From positions 32,577 to 96,576 of the forward strand of contig CACZFM010000008.1 in NCBI GenBank assembly GCA_902780495.1: a DNA stretch of 64,000 nucleotides. Direction: 5' to 3'. Below are positions 16,997-26,739 of the stretch, in pieces. The stretch is from an uncultured Bacteroidales bacterium. GTDB taxonomy: Bacteria > Bacteroidota > Bacteroidia > Bacteroidales > Paludibacteraceae. The translations under genes and the position numbers were made by a program. The notes beneath the pieces are model-generated. The model made no database searches, was not told the origin of the DNA, and saw only the letters and a program-made list of their open reading frames with translations. The stretch's first letter is position 1. Every line of letters starts with the position of its first letter.

Positions 16997-17155
16997 TTAG
17001 TCACGGTTTCCCGGAATGTTGTTGCGTACAGGAGCCGGATTGATGTGAGGAGGTTCCGGTGTGAACGGTTCGTTGGGTGATTCACTCAAAATGACTCCAA
17101 TTGTCTCAATTTGATATTCCGCTGTGAGCGGTGCGATATATGCTTTGTTTTTCAT
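16997..17155 (-). CDS. 52-residue peptide of the MKxKxYIAP family
   Basis: ATG at 17155 gives MKNKAYIAPLTAEYQIETIG, then a Pro-rich tail (FTPEPPHINPAPVRNNIPGNRD). Small proteins beginning MKKKYIAP with a T-x-x-Y/E pattern are common in Bacteroidales next to exported or surface genes; their role is unknown. It fills the gap between the 677- and 1986-residue surface proteins, on the same strand, about 20 bp from each, so it belongs to the operon. It has no signal peptide. Confidence 0.65.
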   Translation of the reverse strand: MKNKAYIAPLTAEYQIETIGVILSESPNEPFTPEPPHINPAPVRNNIPGNRD

Positions 17156-17176
17156 ATCAATAGGTAAGCTATAAGG

Positions 17177-20100
17177 TTATTGCAATTTTTGTCCGGTTAC
17201 CGTATAAACAGCACCCTCGCGGAGAATGTAAATCTGACTGCCGATGAGAACTTTGCGTACGGCATCATTCTCGGTAGCTGTTTCCTCAATATCCGTCGGC
17301 ATAGCGGGTGCATTCTGACGGGTGACAAGCAAGCCGTACTGCGTACTATTACCGGCAGGCAGAATGGCAGTGTATGCACCTGCAGCGAGATTCCAAACAG
17401 GCGTGCCGTTAAGGGTGACATAGATTTCTTCGCCTTCGGCAGCAGAAACGGCCGAGGAGATGAGGTATTCACCTGCCTTGGGCGCAAAGATACCGAGCGG
17501 GAAGTAAGCCTGATTGTCGTTCATCTGCGTGCGATTGACACAGAGACGGGTATTGTAACGCTCTACCCACAGTTGTGCTGCAATGGAGGATGTTCCCATC
17601 TTGGCAAGGTCTTGACCGATGATATATTTGTCCGCCTTGTCATCAGACGTGCTGATAAATACACGGCCGGTGTAGGGTTTGTCTTCCTGTGCAATACGGA
17701 TGTCGTATTCCTTGCTTTCTTCTGCGGCAGGAGCCAAACGGCGTGCTGGAGCCGGTGTGTTAGACGGCGCAGACAAGGTCACTGTTTTCTGGCTTTCAGC
17801 CTGAATGAATACCGGTTCTCCTACTTTGAAGGTGTATGTGCTGAGGGTGACAGGTACTAAAGTCATCAAGGATTTGTCAAATACCTGTGCCTTCTTATCA
17901 TACGAATTTAATTCGTTCATGCCGGTGTAGTAAACAGCGGGGTTGGCGATACCATTCCAGTTGGCATCTTTGTCATCACCTGTGGATTGCGGATACATAG
18001 AGAGCGATACCTTGTTGTAGGTGGTGAACGATGTGCCAACCACTTTTGCAAAGCGGATAGTGGTGGCATTGTTGCGCAGATACATCATATAGAAGCGCCC
18101 CGGTTGCAAGTTGCCGCTATTGACAAACTGCCAACATTCGTTTCCGTTATCTCCGATGCCATTGGTTGCACGGAGAGCGCTGTTGTATTCTACAAACCAA
18201 TAGTCTTGGTTGAGTGTTTTCTTGGCGCCATTGATATAAATGCCGTTTGCTACACTCACATACCAAGGTACAGCCACAGCATACCACTGACCAGCTGTGG
18301 CATTGAGCGTAAGGTCGAAATAGGCATTGCCTGTTACCTGCAGGTTTTCTGCATGGGTGATGCTACCAGACTCTTCCCCGTTAGAGCAGAGAATCAAGTC
18401 TTTCACTTTGGTGTTTTCCGGAACGTCGTATGTTGCTCCGAGTGCGACTGTTGTGTCCGTAATGACGGTTTCGTTGATAGCCATTATGGCAGTATAGGTT
18501 ACATTGCCTATGACAGTGAGGTTGATATCATCCGTGTTATCTGTTTCCTGCCATTTCGTAAAGGTGTAACCTGTCTTAGGTTCGGCATGAAGCGTAACGT
18601 TTGCACCGTATTCATATATACCCGCGCCCGCGAGCGTGCACGCGTTCCCCATGTTGGATTGGAGGGTAACGGTATATTTGTTGGTTGTCGGAGTAAACTT
18701 AGCCTTGTATGTGGCAGGACCCATGACAGATTGAATCTGCGGTGTCCAAGCGAAAGAGTAGGTGAACTCTGCCGTATTTTCTTTGGTTGGAGTGGCGGAG
18801 CAAACCGGTGTTTCGCCATACGCATACTCGTGTTGCTCAATCTCCGAATTATCCTCGTTCAAGAATGTAATGGTGTATGTTTTTGCCACTTCGCGATAGA
18901 CAGCGGTGTAGGTAATGTCATCATCTACATCGTGCAGCGTCGGTGACCAGTGGTCGAAGACATAGGTAAATTCCGATGTTTCGGGTTTGTTGTTCGGCGT
19001 GGCGGGTGCGATTGTGCTTGCATCCGTTCCGACGGCTACATTTTCTCCCTCTTCACCATTCAGCGGTGTTGTACCATCGTAATCCACAAAACGTACATTG
19101 TAGGTGGTAGGTTTATCCTCCAACCAAGTTGCCGTGTAGATGGCATCACCCGTAACGGCGGCAATGGCAGGCACCCATTTCAAGAAATGCCCCACTTTGG
19201 TAGGTGTGTTCTCGCAAACAGGTACATCGTTGTGCTTGAGGAACTGTGTCTCAATGAGCGATCCACCTTCATTTTGGAACGTGATGGTGTACTGGCGATC
19301 TTTCTGTTCGAATGTTGCCGTATAGGTGACATCGGAAGTAACGATACCCGGTGTGGGATTCCAGCCTGTGAAGTCGTAGGTGTAATCGATTGTCTTTTCA
19401 CGTGTCGGGTTAGTCCCAAAGAACTCGGCTTGTGTGCCATAGGTAACCTGATAGGATGTTACGCTTTCACCACCTTCTATGCCACCGTTGGTGGTGATGA
19501 CTGTTCCGTCCCAGTTCTTCCAAGTGATGGTGAACTTCTGTTCAAGCCATTCTTCTTCGTCCTCATCCCAATAATAATAAGTGTCGTTCTGCGGATGGAT
19601 GCAGTGGAAGAGGTTGTCTTTCAGTTCTCCTTCCCACCATTGGCAATTGCCCGGCATTAGTATAAAGAGACGTCCTGTGCCCGCAGCATCGCTGAAAGTG
19701 TGATCGTCATTTCCTTTAAACACGTATTCATCGTTGATATCATCATATATTTTGGTGGCATTTATAGCGACATAGTCAGCAGGCTTTGCATAGAAATTGC
19801 CGTGGTTGTCCACCATGAAACAGTTGTCATCTTCATCGACTTTCATAATGGTCCACAAGTAATCTTTATAGCAATATGCGTCACCAGCTTCTGCGTTCTT
19901 TGTATTTTCATGCGTGCCGTCGCCATTCTTCAGGTTTGCGGAATAGAACGTGCGTTCTTCATAGGAGCTTTCACCTTTTACCTGATTGACCGTTCTGGTT
20001 CCTTCTCCAGGGGCATCTTGATTAAAGATAAATGTGCCGGCATCTTCGTTGCTAGAGAAGATGTTTGCACCATGTTCGGATGTATATACATATCCTTCTT

Positions 20101-23100
20101 CGGTGCTGAACGTACCGTGTACATTGATGGCGGCATCGGGAGGGCATGTCTGTTCGTTGCGTTTGGTGGGACGTCCGTTCCAACTCGGCGTGTACCGAAC
20201 AACTTTGGTATAGGCAGTGCCGTATTCCTCTCCTACGTGGCAGAAAGCGTATTTGTCCCAATCGTCGGCATCATATACATACAATGCACCGGTATGCTCC
20301 GTGTCATTTTCATCTTGAGCTACGGAAACGGTGGATTCTTTATCCACTTCCACTTCTGCGCCAGGGAGCAAACTGGTATTTTGCTGGAAGTCCATTCTAC
20401 CGGTAAGCAAGTGAATCTTCATGTTGGATGCAATCGGCAGGTCGAAATTAGCAGAGTTCAGGCGAACAGGAATAGTGCCAAATTTGCCTATCGGTATATT
20501 CAATTCACCCATATCCAATACCATAGAGCCAATGTGGGCACTACTATTGATGTCGTAGACTTGAATATCATTTTCTGTGTCATACCATTTGCGCACCCAG
20601 GTATTGTCAGCATCGGCATCGTTATCCATCAGGAAGATGGCGGCATCCCGTCCGCTAACTCCAACCACTTTGATGTCATTGGCAGCCATCGTGACCGCGA
20701 GCGTCTTCATCAAGCCTTCCGATACTGTGGCAGCGGTAGAAAGTACTGCGCCCGGATGGTATTTAACGGGTGATTCTACATTCTGGATGAAGTATTGCGA
20801 AACAGGGAAGATTTTCTTGTCGCTATCATCACCTACTGTAGGGAACATACCCGTAATTTTGACAGAAGTCATTGCACCTTTCCAGTCACCCATTTGGAAC
20901 ATCTCGCGTACTGTGGAGTTACGGCGAGCATCGGTTTCTCCCTTACCCGTCATAAAGCCCCATGCACGGAGTTCTGAACCTGCCTGCAGGGTGATATGGC
21001 TGCCTTCTTCCATTACAAGATGACCGTAAGGGCCATAAGGCATTGCCGTGTAGGCTTCGTTGCTGGCGAATTGTGTACCGGTCATTTCGATGGTACCAAA
21101 CACATCCATATTCACGCCGTTGGCGAAAGTCAATCTGCGGAATTCTGTAGGTTGCAGATACGGATGCGAACGGTTCATGTCGTTGAAGGATACACGAGGT
21201 GCTATTTTGTTCGCCTCTTTATTTTGGTCATCCGCCATAGGTATAACCAGCGTTGCTTTTGCAGGCAAGGTATAGTTACCGGCAGGCAAAATGTAATTGT
21301 TGGTCATAAAGATAACCACATCCTGATTGGGATTGTTGTTGGCGTAAGCAATGGCGTCTTCCAATTTGGAATAGGAGACATTCCCTATGCGGCAGACACC
21401 GACACCGTTATCCTTTGCGGACTCTGTTGTTCCCAAGAAATAACGGTATCCCTCGTTGTATTCGACACCGGTTACAACCTGCATTTCTGTTTTTCCTTCG
21501 GTGGAAACACCATAGTTGTTGGTCTTGAAATAGCCTGCAGTGAAATCCATTGTGCCATCCAGCAGTGCACCGAACTTACCGCTAAGGATGGTAAGCGTGC
21601 CGCCTATGCGTTGTGCCGAATATGTGCCACCTGTGATGGCCGCCAGTTTCTTCACTGTGGCTGTTCCAGCTGTTACTTTCAATCCGCAAGTAGTACCCGT
21701 AATTGTTCCACGGTTGATGTTAGCCGTGCCGCCAGAAATGGTGATAGCTGTTGTACCGTTGAACGAACCTCCGTTAAGGGTAAGGGTGCCATTTGAGGTA
21801 AGACCGCCTTGGAATGCACCTTCGGTGGTGGTAAGTGTGCCACTGTTGGTTGTTGCGCCGGTGATTGTTGCACCATTCTGTTCCACGATTGCACTATTGG
21901 TGAGCGAAGCGAATGTGCCGCCGTTGAGGATAACTTTTCCACCGGTTACATTCAGCGCACCTGCCGTGCCGCCATAATTGCTGTAAGCAATGGTGACCTC
22001 ACCACTTGATATGGTGATGTCACCTGCCGTGTTTCCATTGAGGTCCAATGTGAAGGTCTTATTATCTTCAAGAGTCAGGTCGCTGCAGTCCTGATTGAGT
22101 TTCAATACAGGGTTGGCGTAGGAGCCTACGATAGCATACATATTCTCCCATGCTCCTGATGTGATGGAATCTTTGCCATTGTAGAGTATGACAGCAGGAC
22201 GGTTCGGGTCAAGTGCATCAACAGTTAGCGGAATATTGAGTGTGGAGGGATTTTCACCTTCCATCTTGACCGTTAATGTCGTTTTGTAAGAATTTGCCGT
22301 AATACCGTTCCATGCAGTGAATGTAACAGGAACGGTTACTCGAACCTTTCTCTCGGAAACCGGAGTCGTGGTCATATCTAACAGATTATAACTCCATTGG
22401 TTGTGACTGTTTTCCGAGAACGAAGGCATTGCTACATCCAGCAGATCAAATACAGTCAGATCACCCTCTACATCCACAGAGGCATAGAGTGTGGCGGTTT
22501 GTCCTTCTACCGCATCCAGTGTGGCACTGGTAGCAGTGGGGTTAGAGAGAATGTATTTTTTGAATACGGCATAGATGTTATTGGGCGCTGCCATCACTTG
22601 TCCGGCAACCGTGTACACAGCTGCGCTCGGATAGAGTGCATTATTTGCAGAGTCCGGTAGAAGTTTGAAGTAGGCACTTTCAGGATGGGCTTTGTCCATT
22701 GCCGTATCCTGCCGCGTGATAGCCGGGTCCGTGAATGTCCAACCATCCAGATACGAACCATTATCGGGTACACCATCAGCTTGGAAATAGAGGAAGGAGG
22801 TCATGTAGATTTGTGACCCTGTGCCTCCAATCTCCAACAGATTGACTTCCACACCTTCCATGGCGCACAATGTACCTCCCAGCACCTGTGCTGTAGCAGC
22901 AGGGCCTGTGGGATTCGGGGATTGAATTTGTTGAGCAATGTCGCTTGTCATAGGTGTTCCCTTGATATCCAGCCAAGTCAGTTGCACTCGTCCGGAACCG
23001 GAGGAAGCCGGAGATACCTGGGCTTGCATGGAAGCCAGATAGATTTTCTGGGGTTCATTGTCTCCCCAACAGAGGTTCACGCTTAGGGTGATGGCCGCAA

Positions 23101-23134
23101 GAAGCGTGCAGAGTTTAATAATCAATTGTCTCAT
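17177..23134 (-). CDS. Giant surface protein with beta-helix and InlB-type repeats
   Basis: ATG at 23134 chosen: MRQLIIKLCTLLAAITLS is a clear signal peptide, while the longer frame runs into the promoter. About 1985 residues. Order of parts: N-terminal Ig-like region; residues about 385-490 with Gly/Thr-rich parallel-beta-helix repeats (GKVILNGGTFA, GTLTLNGGSFNG, GTANINRGTITG); a long domain resembling surface passengers; residues about 1195-1555 with five Listeria-Bacteroides (InlB B / Flg_new) repeats (FTITWKNWDG, YTITFQNEGG, YTITFLNEDN, YTVTLQSNMG, each followed by an FTGW- or FTKW-like motif); and a final beta domain. The tail VRKVLIGSQIYILREG then YTVTGQKLQ is the short sorting tail seen elsewhere in the window. 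Likely a surface adhesin or biofilm protein (inference). First gene of the operon. Confidence 0.75.
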   Translation of the reverse strand: MRQLIIKLCTLLAAITLSVNLCWGDNEPQKIYLASMQAQVSPASSGSGRVQLTWLDIKGTPMTSDIAQQIQSPNPTGPAATAQVLGGTLCAMEGVEVNLLEIGGTGSQIYMTSFLYFQADGVPDNGSYLDGWTFTDPAITRQDTAMDKAHPESAYFKLLPDSANNALYPSAAVYTVAGQVMAAPNNIYAVFKKYILSNPTATSATLDAVEGQTATLYASVDVEGDLTVFDLLDVAMPSFSENSHNQWSYNLLDMTTTPVSERKVRVTVPVTFTAWNGITANSYKTTLTVKMEGENPSTLNIPLTVDALDPNRPAVILYNGKDSITSGAWENMYAIVGSYANPVLKLNQDCSDLTLEDNKTFTLDLNGNTAGDITISSGEVTIAYSNYGGTAGALNVTGGKVILNGGTFASLTNSAIVEQNGATITGATTNSGTLTTTEGAFQGGLTSNGTLTLNGGSFNGTTAITISGGTANINRGTITGTTCGLKVTAGTATVKKLAAITGGTYSAQRIGGTLTILSGKFGALLDGTMDFTAGYFKTNNYGVSTEGKTEMQVVTGVEYNEGYRYFLGTTESAKDNGVGVCRIGNVSYSKLEDAIAYANNNPNQDVVIFMTNNYILPAGNYTLPAKATLVIPMADDQNKEANKIAPRVSFNDMNRSHPYLQPTEFRRLTFANGVNMDVFGTIEMTGTQFASNEAYTAMPYGPYGHLVMEEGSHITLQAGSELRAWGFMTGKGETDARRNSTVREMFQMGDWKGAMTSVKITGMFPTVGDDSDKKIFPVSQYFIQNVESPVKYHPGAVLSTAATVSEGLMKTLAVTMAANDIKVVGVSGRDAAIFLMDNDADADNTWVRKWYDTENDIQVYDINSSAHIGSMVLDMGELNIPIGKFGTIPVRLNSANFDLPIASNMKIHLLTGRMDFQQNTSLLPGAEVEVDKESTVSVAQDENDTEHTGALYVYDADDWDKYAFCHVGEEYGTAYTKVVRYTPSWNGRPTKRNEQTCPPDAAINVHGTFSTEEGYVYTSEHGANIFSSNEDAGTFIFNQDAPGEGTRTVNQVKGESSYEERTFYSANLKNGDGTHENTKNAEAGDAYCYKDYLWTIMKVDEDDNCFMVDNHGNFYAKPADYVAINATKIYDDINDEYVFKGNDDHTFSDAAGTGRLFILMPGNCQWWEGELKDNLFHCIHPQNDTYYYWDEDEEEWLEQKFTITWKNWDGTVITTNGGIEGGESVTSYQVTYGTQAEFFGTNPTREKTIDYTYDFTGWNPTPGIVTSDVTYTATFEQKDRQYTITFQNEGGSLIETQFLKHNDVPVCENTPTKVGHFLKWVPAIAAVTGDAIYTATWLEDKPTTYNVRFVDYDGTTPLNGEEGENVAVGTDASTIAPATPNNKPETSEFTYVFDHWSPTLHDVDDDITYTAVYREVAKTYTITFLNEDNSEIEQHEYAYGETPVCSATPTKENTAEFTYSFAWTPQIQSVMGPATYKAKFTPTTNKYTVTLQSNMGNACTLAGAGIYEYGANVTLHAEPKTGYTFTKWQETDNTDDINLTVIGNVTYTAIMAINETVITDTTVALGATYDVPENTKVKDLILCSNGEESGSITHAENLQVTGNAYFDLTLNATAGQWYAVAVPWYVSVANGIYINGAKKTLNQDYWFVEYNSALRATNGIGDNGNECWQFVNSGNLQPGRFYMMYLRNNATTIRFAKVVGTSFTTYNKVSLSMYPQSTGDDKDANWNGIANPAVYYTGMNELNSYDKKAQVFDKSLMTLVPVTLSTYTFKVGEPVFIQAESQKTVTLSAPSNTPAPARRLAPAAEESKEYDIRIAQEDKPYTGRVFISTSDDKADKYIIGQDLAKMGTSSIAAQLWVERYNTRLCVNRTQMNDNQAYFPLGIFAPKAGEYLISSAVSAAEGEEIYVTLNGTPVWNLAAGAYTAILPAGNSTQYGLLVTRQNAPAMPTDIEETATENDAVRKVLIGSQIYILREGAVYTVTGQKLQ

Positions 23135-23251
23135 GATATTATAATTTATAAGTTTGTAATACGTTTTTGTTTGCTCTTTTGCTTGCTTTTCTATGCATAC
23201 GTGCCCGCGTCCGAGTTCGGGTGTGCGCATACGTGTCCATAATAAATCCTG

Positions 23252-23283
23252 CAAAGGTACTGCTTTTCTTTGGAACTACCAAA
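23252..23283 (-). promoter_or_regulatory. Promoter of the 18.6-kb surface operon
   Basis: Minus strand TTTG (23280-23283), 20 nt, TACCTTTG (23252-23259). The start codon is at 23134, leaving a leader of about 110 nt that contains two copies of GCATACGTG (plus strand 23195 and 23227). Confidence 0.8.
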
Positions 23284-23610
23284 TATTTTGTTCGGAAAAT
23301 TCATTTTTTATGGGGAGGTGCGTGTTTTTTCCCTTCGTGGAGGGGGTGGGGAGAGCGTCCCTAAAACGGGATACACCACATGCTTTCCTCTGCTTTTCGT
23401 CTGCTAAATAATAGGGTAATAACCTAATAATAACCTAATAATAACCCAATAATAACCCAATAATAGCCCAATGGTTATTCGGGAGTTAATCGGTTAATGA
23501 GTTAAGGGGTTAGGGAGTTTTAGTGAATTAATGAGTTAAGGAATTAATTAAAGAGTGGGGGGGGGGTAGAGGGAGTATTTATGGGATAGTAATGTAAAAA
23601 TGCAGAAAAA
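23284..23610. other. Gene-free stretch between divergent promoters
   Basis: No gene is supported here. It holds the 11-bp array B (23417-23471), a following AT-rich stretch with two copies of TTAATGAGTTAAGG (23494 and 23528) and a run of ten G at 23557-23566. Confidence 0.7.
23417..23471. repeat. 11-bp tandem repeat array B, 5 copies of TAATAACCYAA
   Basis: Units in order: TAATAACCTAA twice, TAATAACCCAA twice, TAATAGCCCAA, with no spacing between them. It lies between the surface-operon promoter (leftward) and the tRNA-Arg promoter (rightward). Confidence 0.95.
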
Positions 23611-23642
23611 TTTGCATATTCGAAAAAAAAGTATTACCTTTG
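23611..23642 (+). promoter_or_regulatory. Promoter of tRNA-Arg and the RNase HI gene
   Basis: TTTG (23611-23614), 20 nt with an A8 tract, TACCTTTG (23635-23642). The spacer is identical to that of the promoter at 5-36. Confidence 0.85.
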
Positions 23643-23681
23643 CCGCGAATTTTCACAAACAGGCTTTTGTGAATCGCATCG

Positions 23682-23756
23682 GCTCTTGTAGTTCAATGGA
23701 TAGAATACGGGTTTCCTAAACCTTAGATCCGAGTTCGATTCTCGGCAGGAGTACCA
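23682..23756 (+). tRNA. tRNA-Arg (CCT anticodon)
   Basis: Acceptor GCTCTTG pairs with CAGGAGT (one G-U at the end and one internal). The anticodon loop TTCCTAA gives CCT, reading AGG (Arg). The T-arm CCGAGTTCGATTCTCGG is canonical. A73 is followed by an encoded CCA (23754-23756). The RNase HI frame opens directly after the CCA. Confidence 0.93.
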
Positions 23757-23786
23757 GTGGGCGAGGGGCAAAAGTACAGAAAGGAT

Positions 23787-24212
23787 ATGGCGAAAGGACA
23801 GATAAAACCTATATTACCGGCGCTGGCAGTGGATGCGGCGTGCAGCGGCAACCCCGGACTGCTGGAGTTTCGCGGTGTGATAGCCGATACAGGGACAGAG
23901 GTGTTCCGTCGCGGTCCGTTCCGTCAAGGTACGAACAATATAGGTGAGTTTCTGGCGCTGGTGTTAGGTTTGGCGTATTTGAAGAAATACAATCTGCCAT
24001 GGCCTATCTATACAGACAGCGTGACCGCTCAGGCCTGGGTTCGCGCCAAGCGTTGCAAGACCAAGCAGGAGTTCGGGCAAGAGAACCTGGAACTGCTGGA
24101 AATGGTGCGCAAAGGTGAACTGTGGCTTCGCCAAAACACATGGACAACGCCTATATTAAAATGGGAGACGACCCAATGGGGTGAGATACCCGCTGACTTC
24201 GGTCGCAAATAG
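23787..24212 (+). CDS. RNase HI-family protein
   Basis: Start at ATG 23787 (MAKGQIKPILPALAVDAACS), preceded by a GAAAGG element; the frame is open up to the tRNA. 141 residues. The RNase H fold is clear: the VDAACSGNPG strand (first Asp), GTNNIGEFLALVLGLAYL (catalytic Glu helix), PIYTDSVTAQAWV (third acidic residue), and the C-terminal KWETTQWGEIPADFGRK (last Asp). It would cleave the RNA strand of RNA-DNA hybrids in the cytoplasm. It lacks the N-terminal hybrid-binding domain that many RNase HI proteins of Bacteroidota carry. It is co-transcribed with tRNA-Arg, so its mRNA is probably produced by processing of that transcript. Confidence 0.85.
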   Translation: MAKGQIKPILPALAVDAACSGNPGLLEFRGVIADTGTEVFRRGPFRQGTNNIGEFLALVLGLAYLKKYNLPWPIYTDSVTAQAWVRAKRCKTKQEFGQENLELLEMVRKGELWLRQNTWTTPILKWETTQWGEIPADFGRK

Positions 24213-25298
<1,086 letters not shown>

Positions 25299-25325
25299 GC
25301 TATCCGTCAGACTGATAAAGCAAGC

Positions 25326-25365
25326 GAGTGTCTTTCCCTCCCAAGGGGAAAGACGCTCCGTTTTT
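25326..25365 (+). terminator. Intrinsic terminator after gapA
   Basis: GAGTGTCTTTCCC (25326-25338) pairs with GGGAAAGACGCTC (25346-25358) with one G-U, a short loop, then CGTTTTT. Confidence 0.9.
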
Positions 25366-25416
25366 CTGTCAAAAAAGCGCGTTTCTGACAGAAAATGACC
25401 ATTTGTGTCCAAAATA

Positions 25417-25448
25417 TTTGGACAGGTCAAAAAAAAGTTGTACCTTTG
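25417..25448 (+). promoter_or_regulatory. Promoter of the DUF819 operon
   Basis: TTTG (25417-25420), 20 nt, TACCTTTG (25441-25448), followed by a 25-nt leader with a 7-codon uORF (25458-25481) that overlaps the DUF819 start in another frame. Confidence 0.85.
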
Positions 25449-25473
25449 CGCGAAAATATGAAGCCGACAAGAA

Positions 25474-26739
25474 ATGTTTAGCGAAGAACTACTGTTTGAC
25501 CCTCTCCGTTTGCGCGTGTATGTGACACTTGCGCTGTATGTGATAGCCCCTGTTGTGATTATCGCCATCTTCCGCCGCAAACAATGGATGCAGCGTTGCG
25601 GAACCGTGATAGCCGCCTACGCAGTGGGACTGTTGCTGGCATTGACGGGCGTGACGCATTTTACGCCTGACAGCATGGAGGAGATGCTGTTTCAGGACTG
25701 GCACCGATGGATAATGAACCTGTCTATCCCTTTGGCCATACCGCTGATGCTGTTCAACTGCGATTTCAAGTTGTGGACGAAAGCGCTGCCGAAGACCATA
25801 CTGGCCTTGCTTGCCGGTCTGGTGGCGGTGATAGGCGCTGTGCTGAGCGGTTACTACCTGCTGAAAAGTCTGCATATCCCCGCGTTTGAGAAGATATCGG
25901 CTCTGATGACCGGCATGTACACCGGCGGTACGATGAATTTCAATGCTTTAGGCGCCGCGCTGAACGTGGATAACAGTCTGATGGCCGTTGTGCTGGCGTT
26001 TGAGATGCTGATAACGGTGCTGTTCCTGTTCTTCGTGTTGGGCGGCGGTTTCCGCCTGATACGCCGTCTGTTGCCCTATACGGACGAGACGACTCCCAAA
26101 ATGCGGAGACAGTTCAAACAGTTCGTTCCGCCCGTGCAGGACGTGGAAGATTACGACAATATGTTCAGCCGTGAGAACTTCTGGGGTATGCTTGCCGGTT
26201 TGGGTCTGAGCGTATTGTTCCTGTTGGCCGGTGCGGGTGTGTCGTATCTGTGCTGGAAAACAGGTTTGATACCCCCAGACATGGAAAATCCCGAACGCCC
26301 TGTGATGAACGAACTGATAATCATTATGGTTATCACAACGTTGTCGATAGGTGCCAGTTTCTTCCGTGGCATACGCGAATTGCCGAAGACGTTTGAGTTG
26401 GGTATGTTTTTCATCCTGATATTCAGCGTCAGTCTGTCATCGCTGTTCGATTGGCACAGCGTTCAAGCAAGCACATGGAGCATAGGATTGTTTATCGTGT
26501 GGGTGCTGGTAGCGGCCTTGCTGCTGCAACTGCTGTTCTGCCGTTTGATGAAAGTGAGCGGAGACCTGTACACGATTAGCGTAACGGCCTTGTTCTGTTC
26601 GCCTCCGTTCGTGCCTCCAGTGGTGGGCGCAATGGGCAACAAGAAAGTGCTGATTTCCGGTATCGTAATCGGTCTAATTGGTTATGCGATAGGAACTTAT
26701 CTGGGTGTAGGTGTTGCGTGGCTGCTTGGCGCGTTATGA
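25474..26739 (+). CDS. DUF819 family integral membrane protein
   Basis: 421 residues with about 11 hydrophobic segments. DUF819 (YjcL-like) hallmarks are MTGMYTGGTMNFNALGAAL (about 143-161), the conserved TGGT-N loop, and C-terminal SPPFVPPVVGAMGNKKVL with IGYAIGTYLGVGVAWLL. The family is an inner-membrane transporter-like fold of unknown substrate, with internal symmetry. A cytoplasmic loop at about 205-235 is charged. A uORF overlaps the ATG. The stop TGA overlaps the next gene's ATG (ATGA), so translation of the two is coupled. Confidence 0.8.
   Translation: MFSEELLFDPLRLRVYVTLALYVIAPVVIIAIFRRKQWMQRCGTVIAAYAVGLLLALTGVTHFTPDSMEEMLFQDWHRWIMNLSIPLAIPLMLFNCDFKLWTKALPKTILALLAGLVAVIGAVLSGYYLLKSLHIPAFEKISALMTGMYTGGTMNFNALGAALNVDNSLMAVVLAFEMLITVLFLFFVLGGGFRLIRRLLPYTDETTPKMRRQFKQFVPPVQDVEDYDNMFSRENFWGMLAGLGLSVLFLLAGAGVSYLCWKTGLIPPDMENPERPVMNELIIIMVITTLSIGASFFRGIRELPKTFELGMFFILIFSVSLSSLFDWHSVQASTWSIGLFIVWVLVAALLLQLLFCRLMKVSGDLYTISVTALFCSPPFVPPVVGAMGNKKVLISGIVIGLIGYAIGTYLGVGVAWLLGAL

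Noticed and set aside
23417..23471. CRISPR array
   Set aside because: Repeats are 11 bp, directly adjacent with no spacers, and no cas gene is near.
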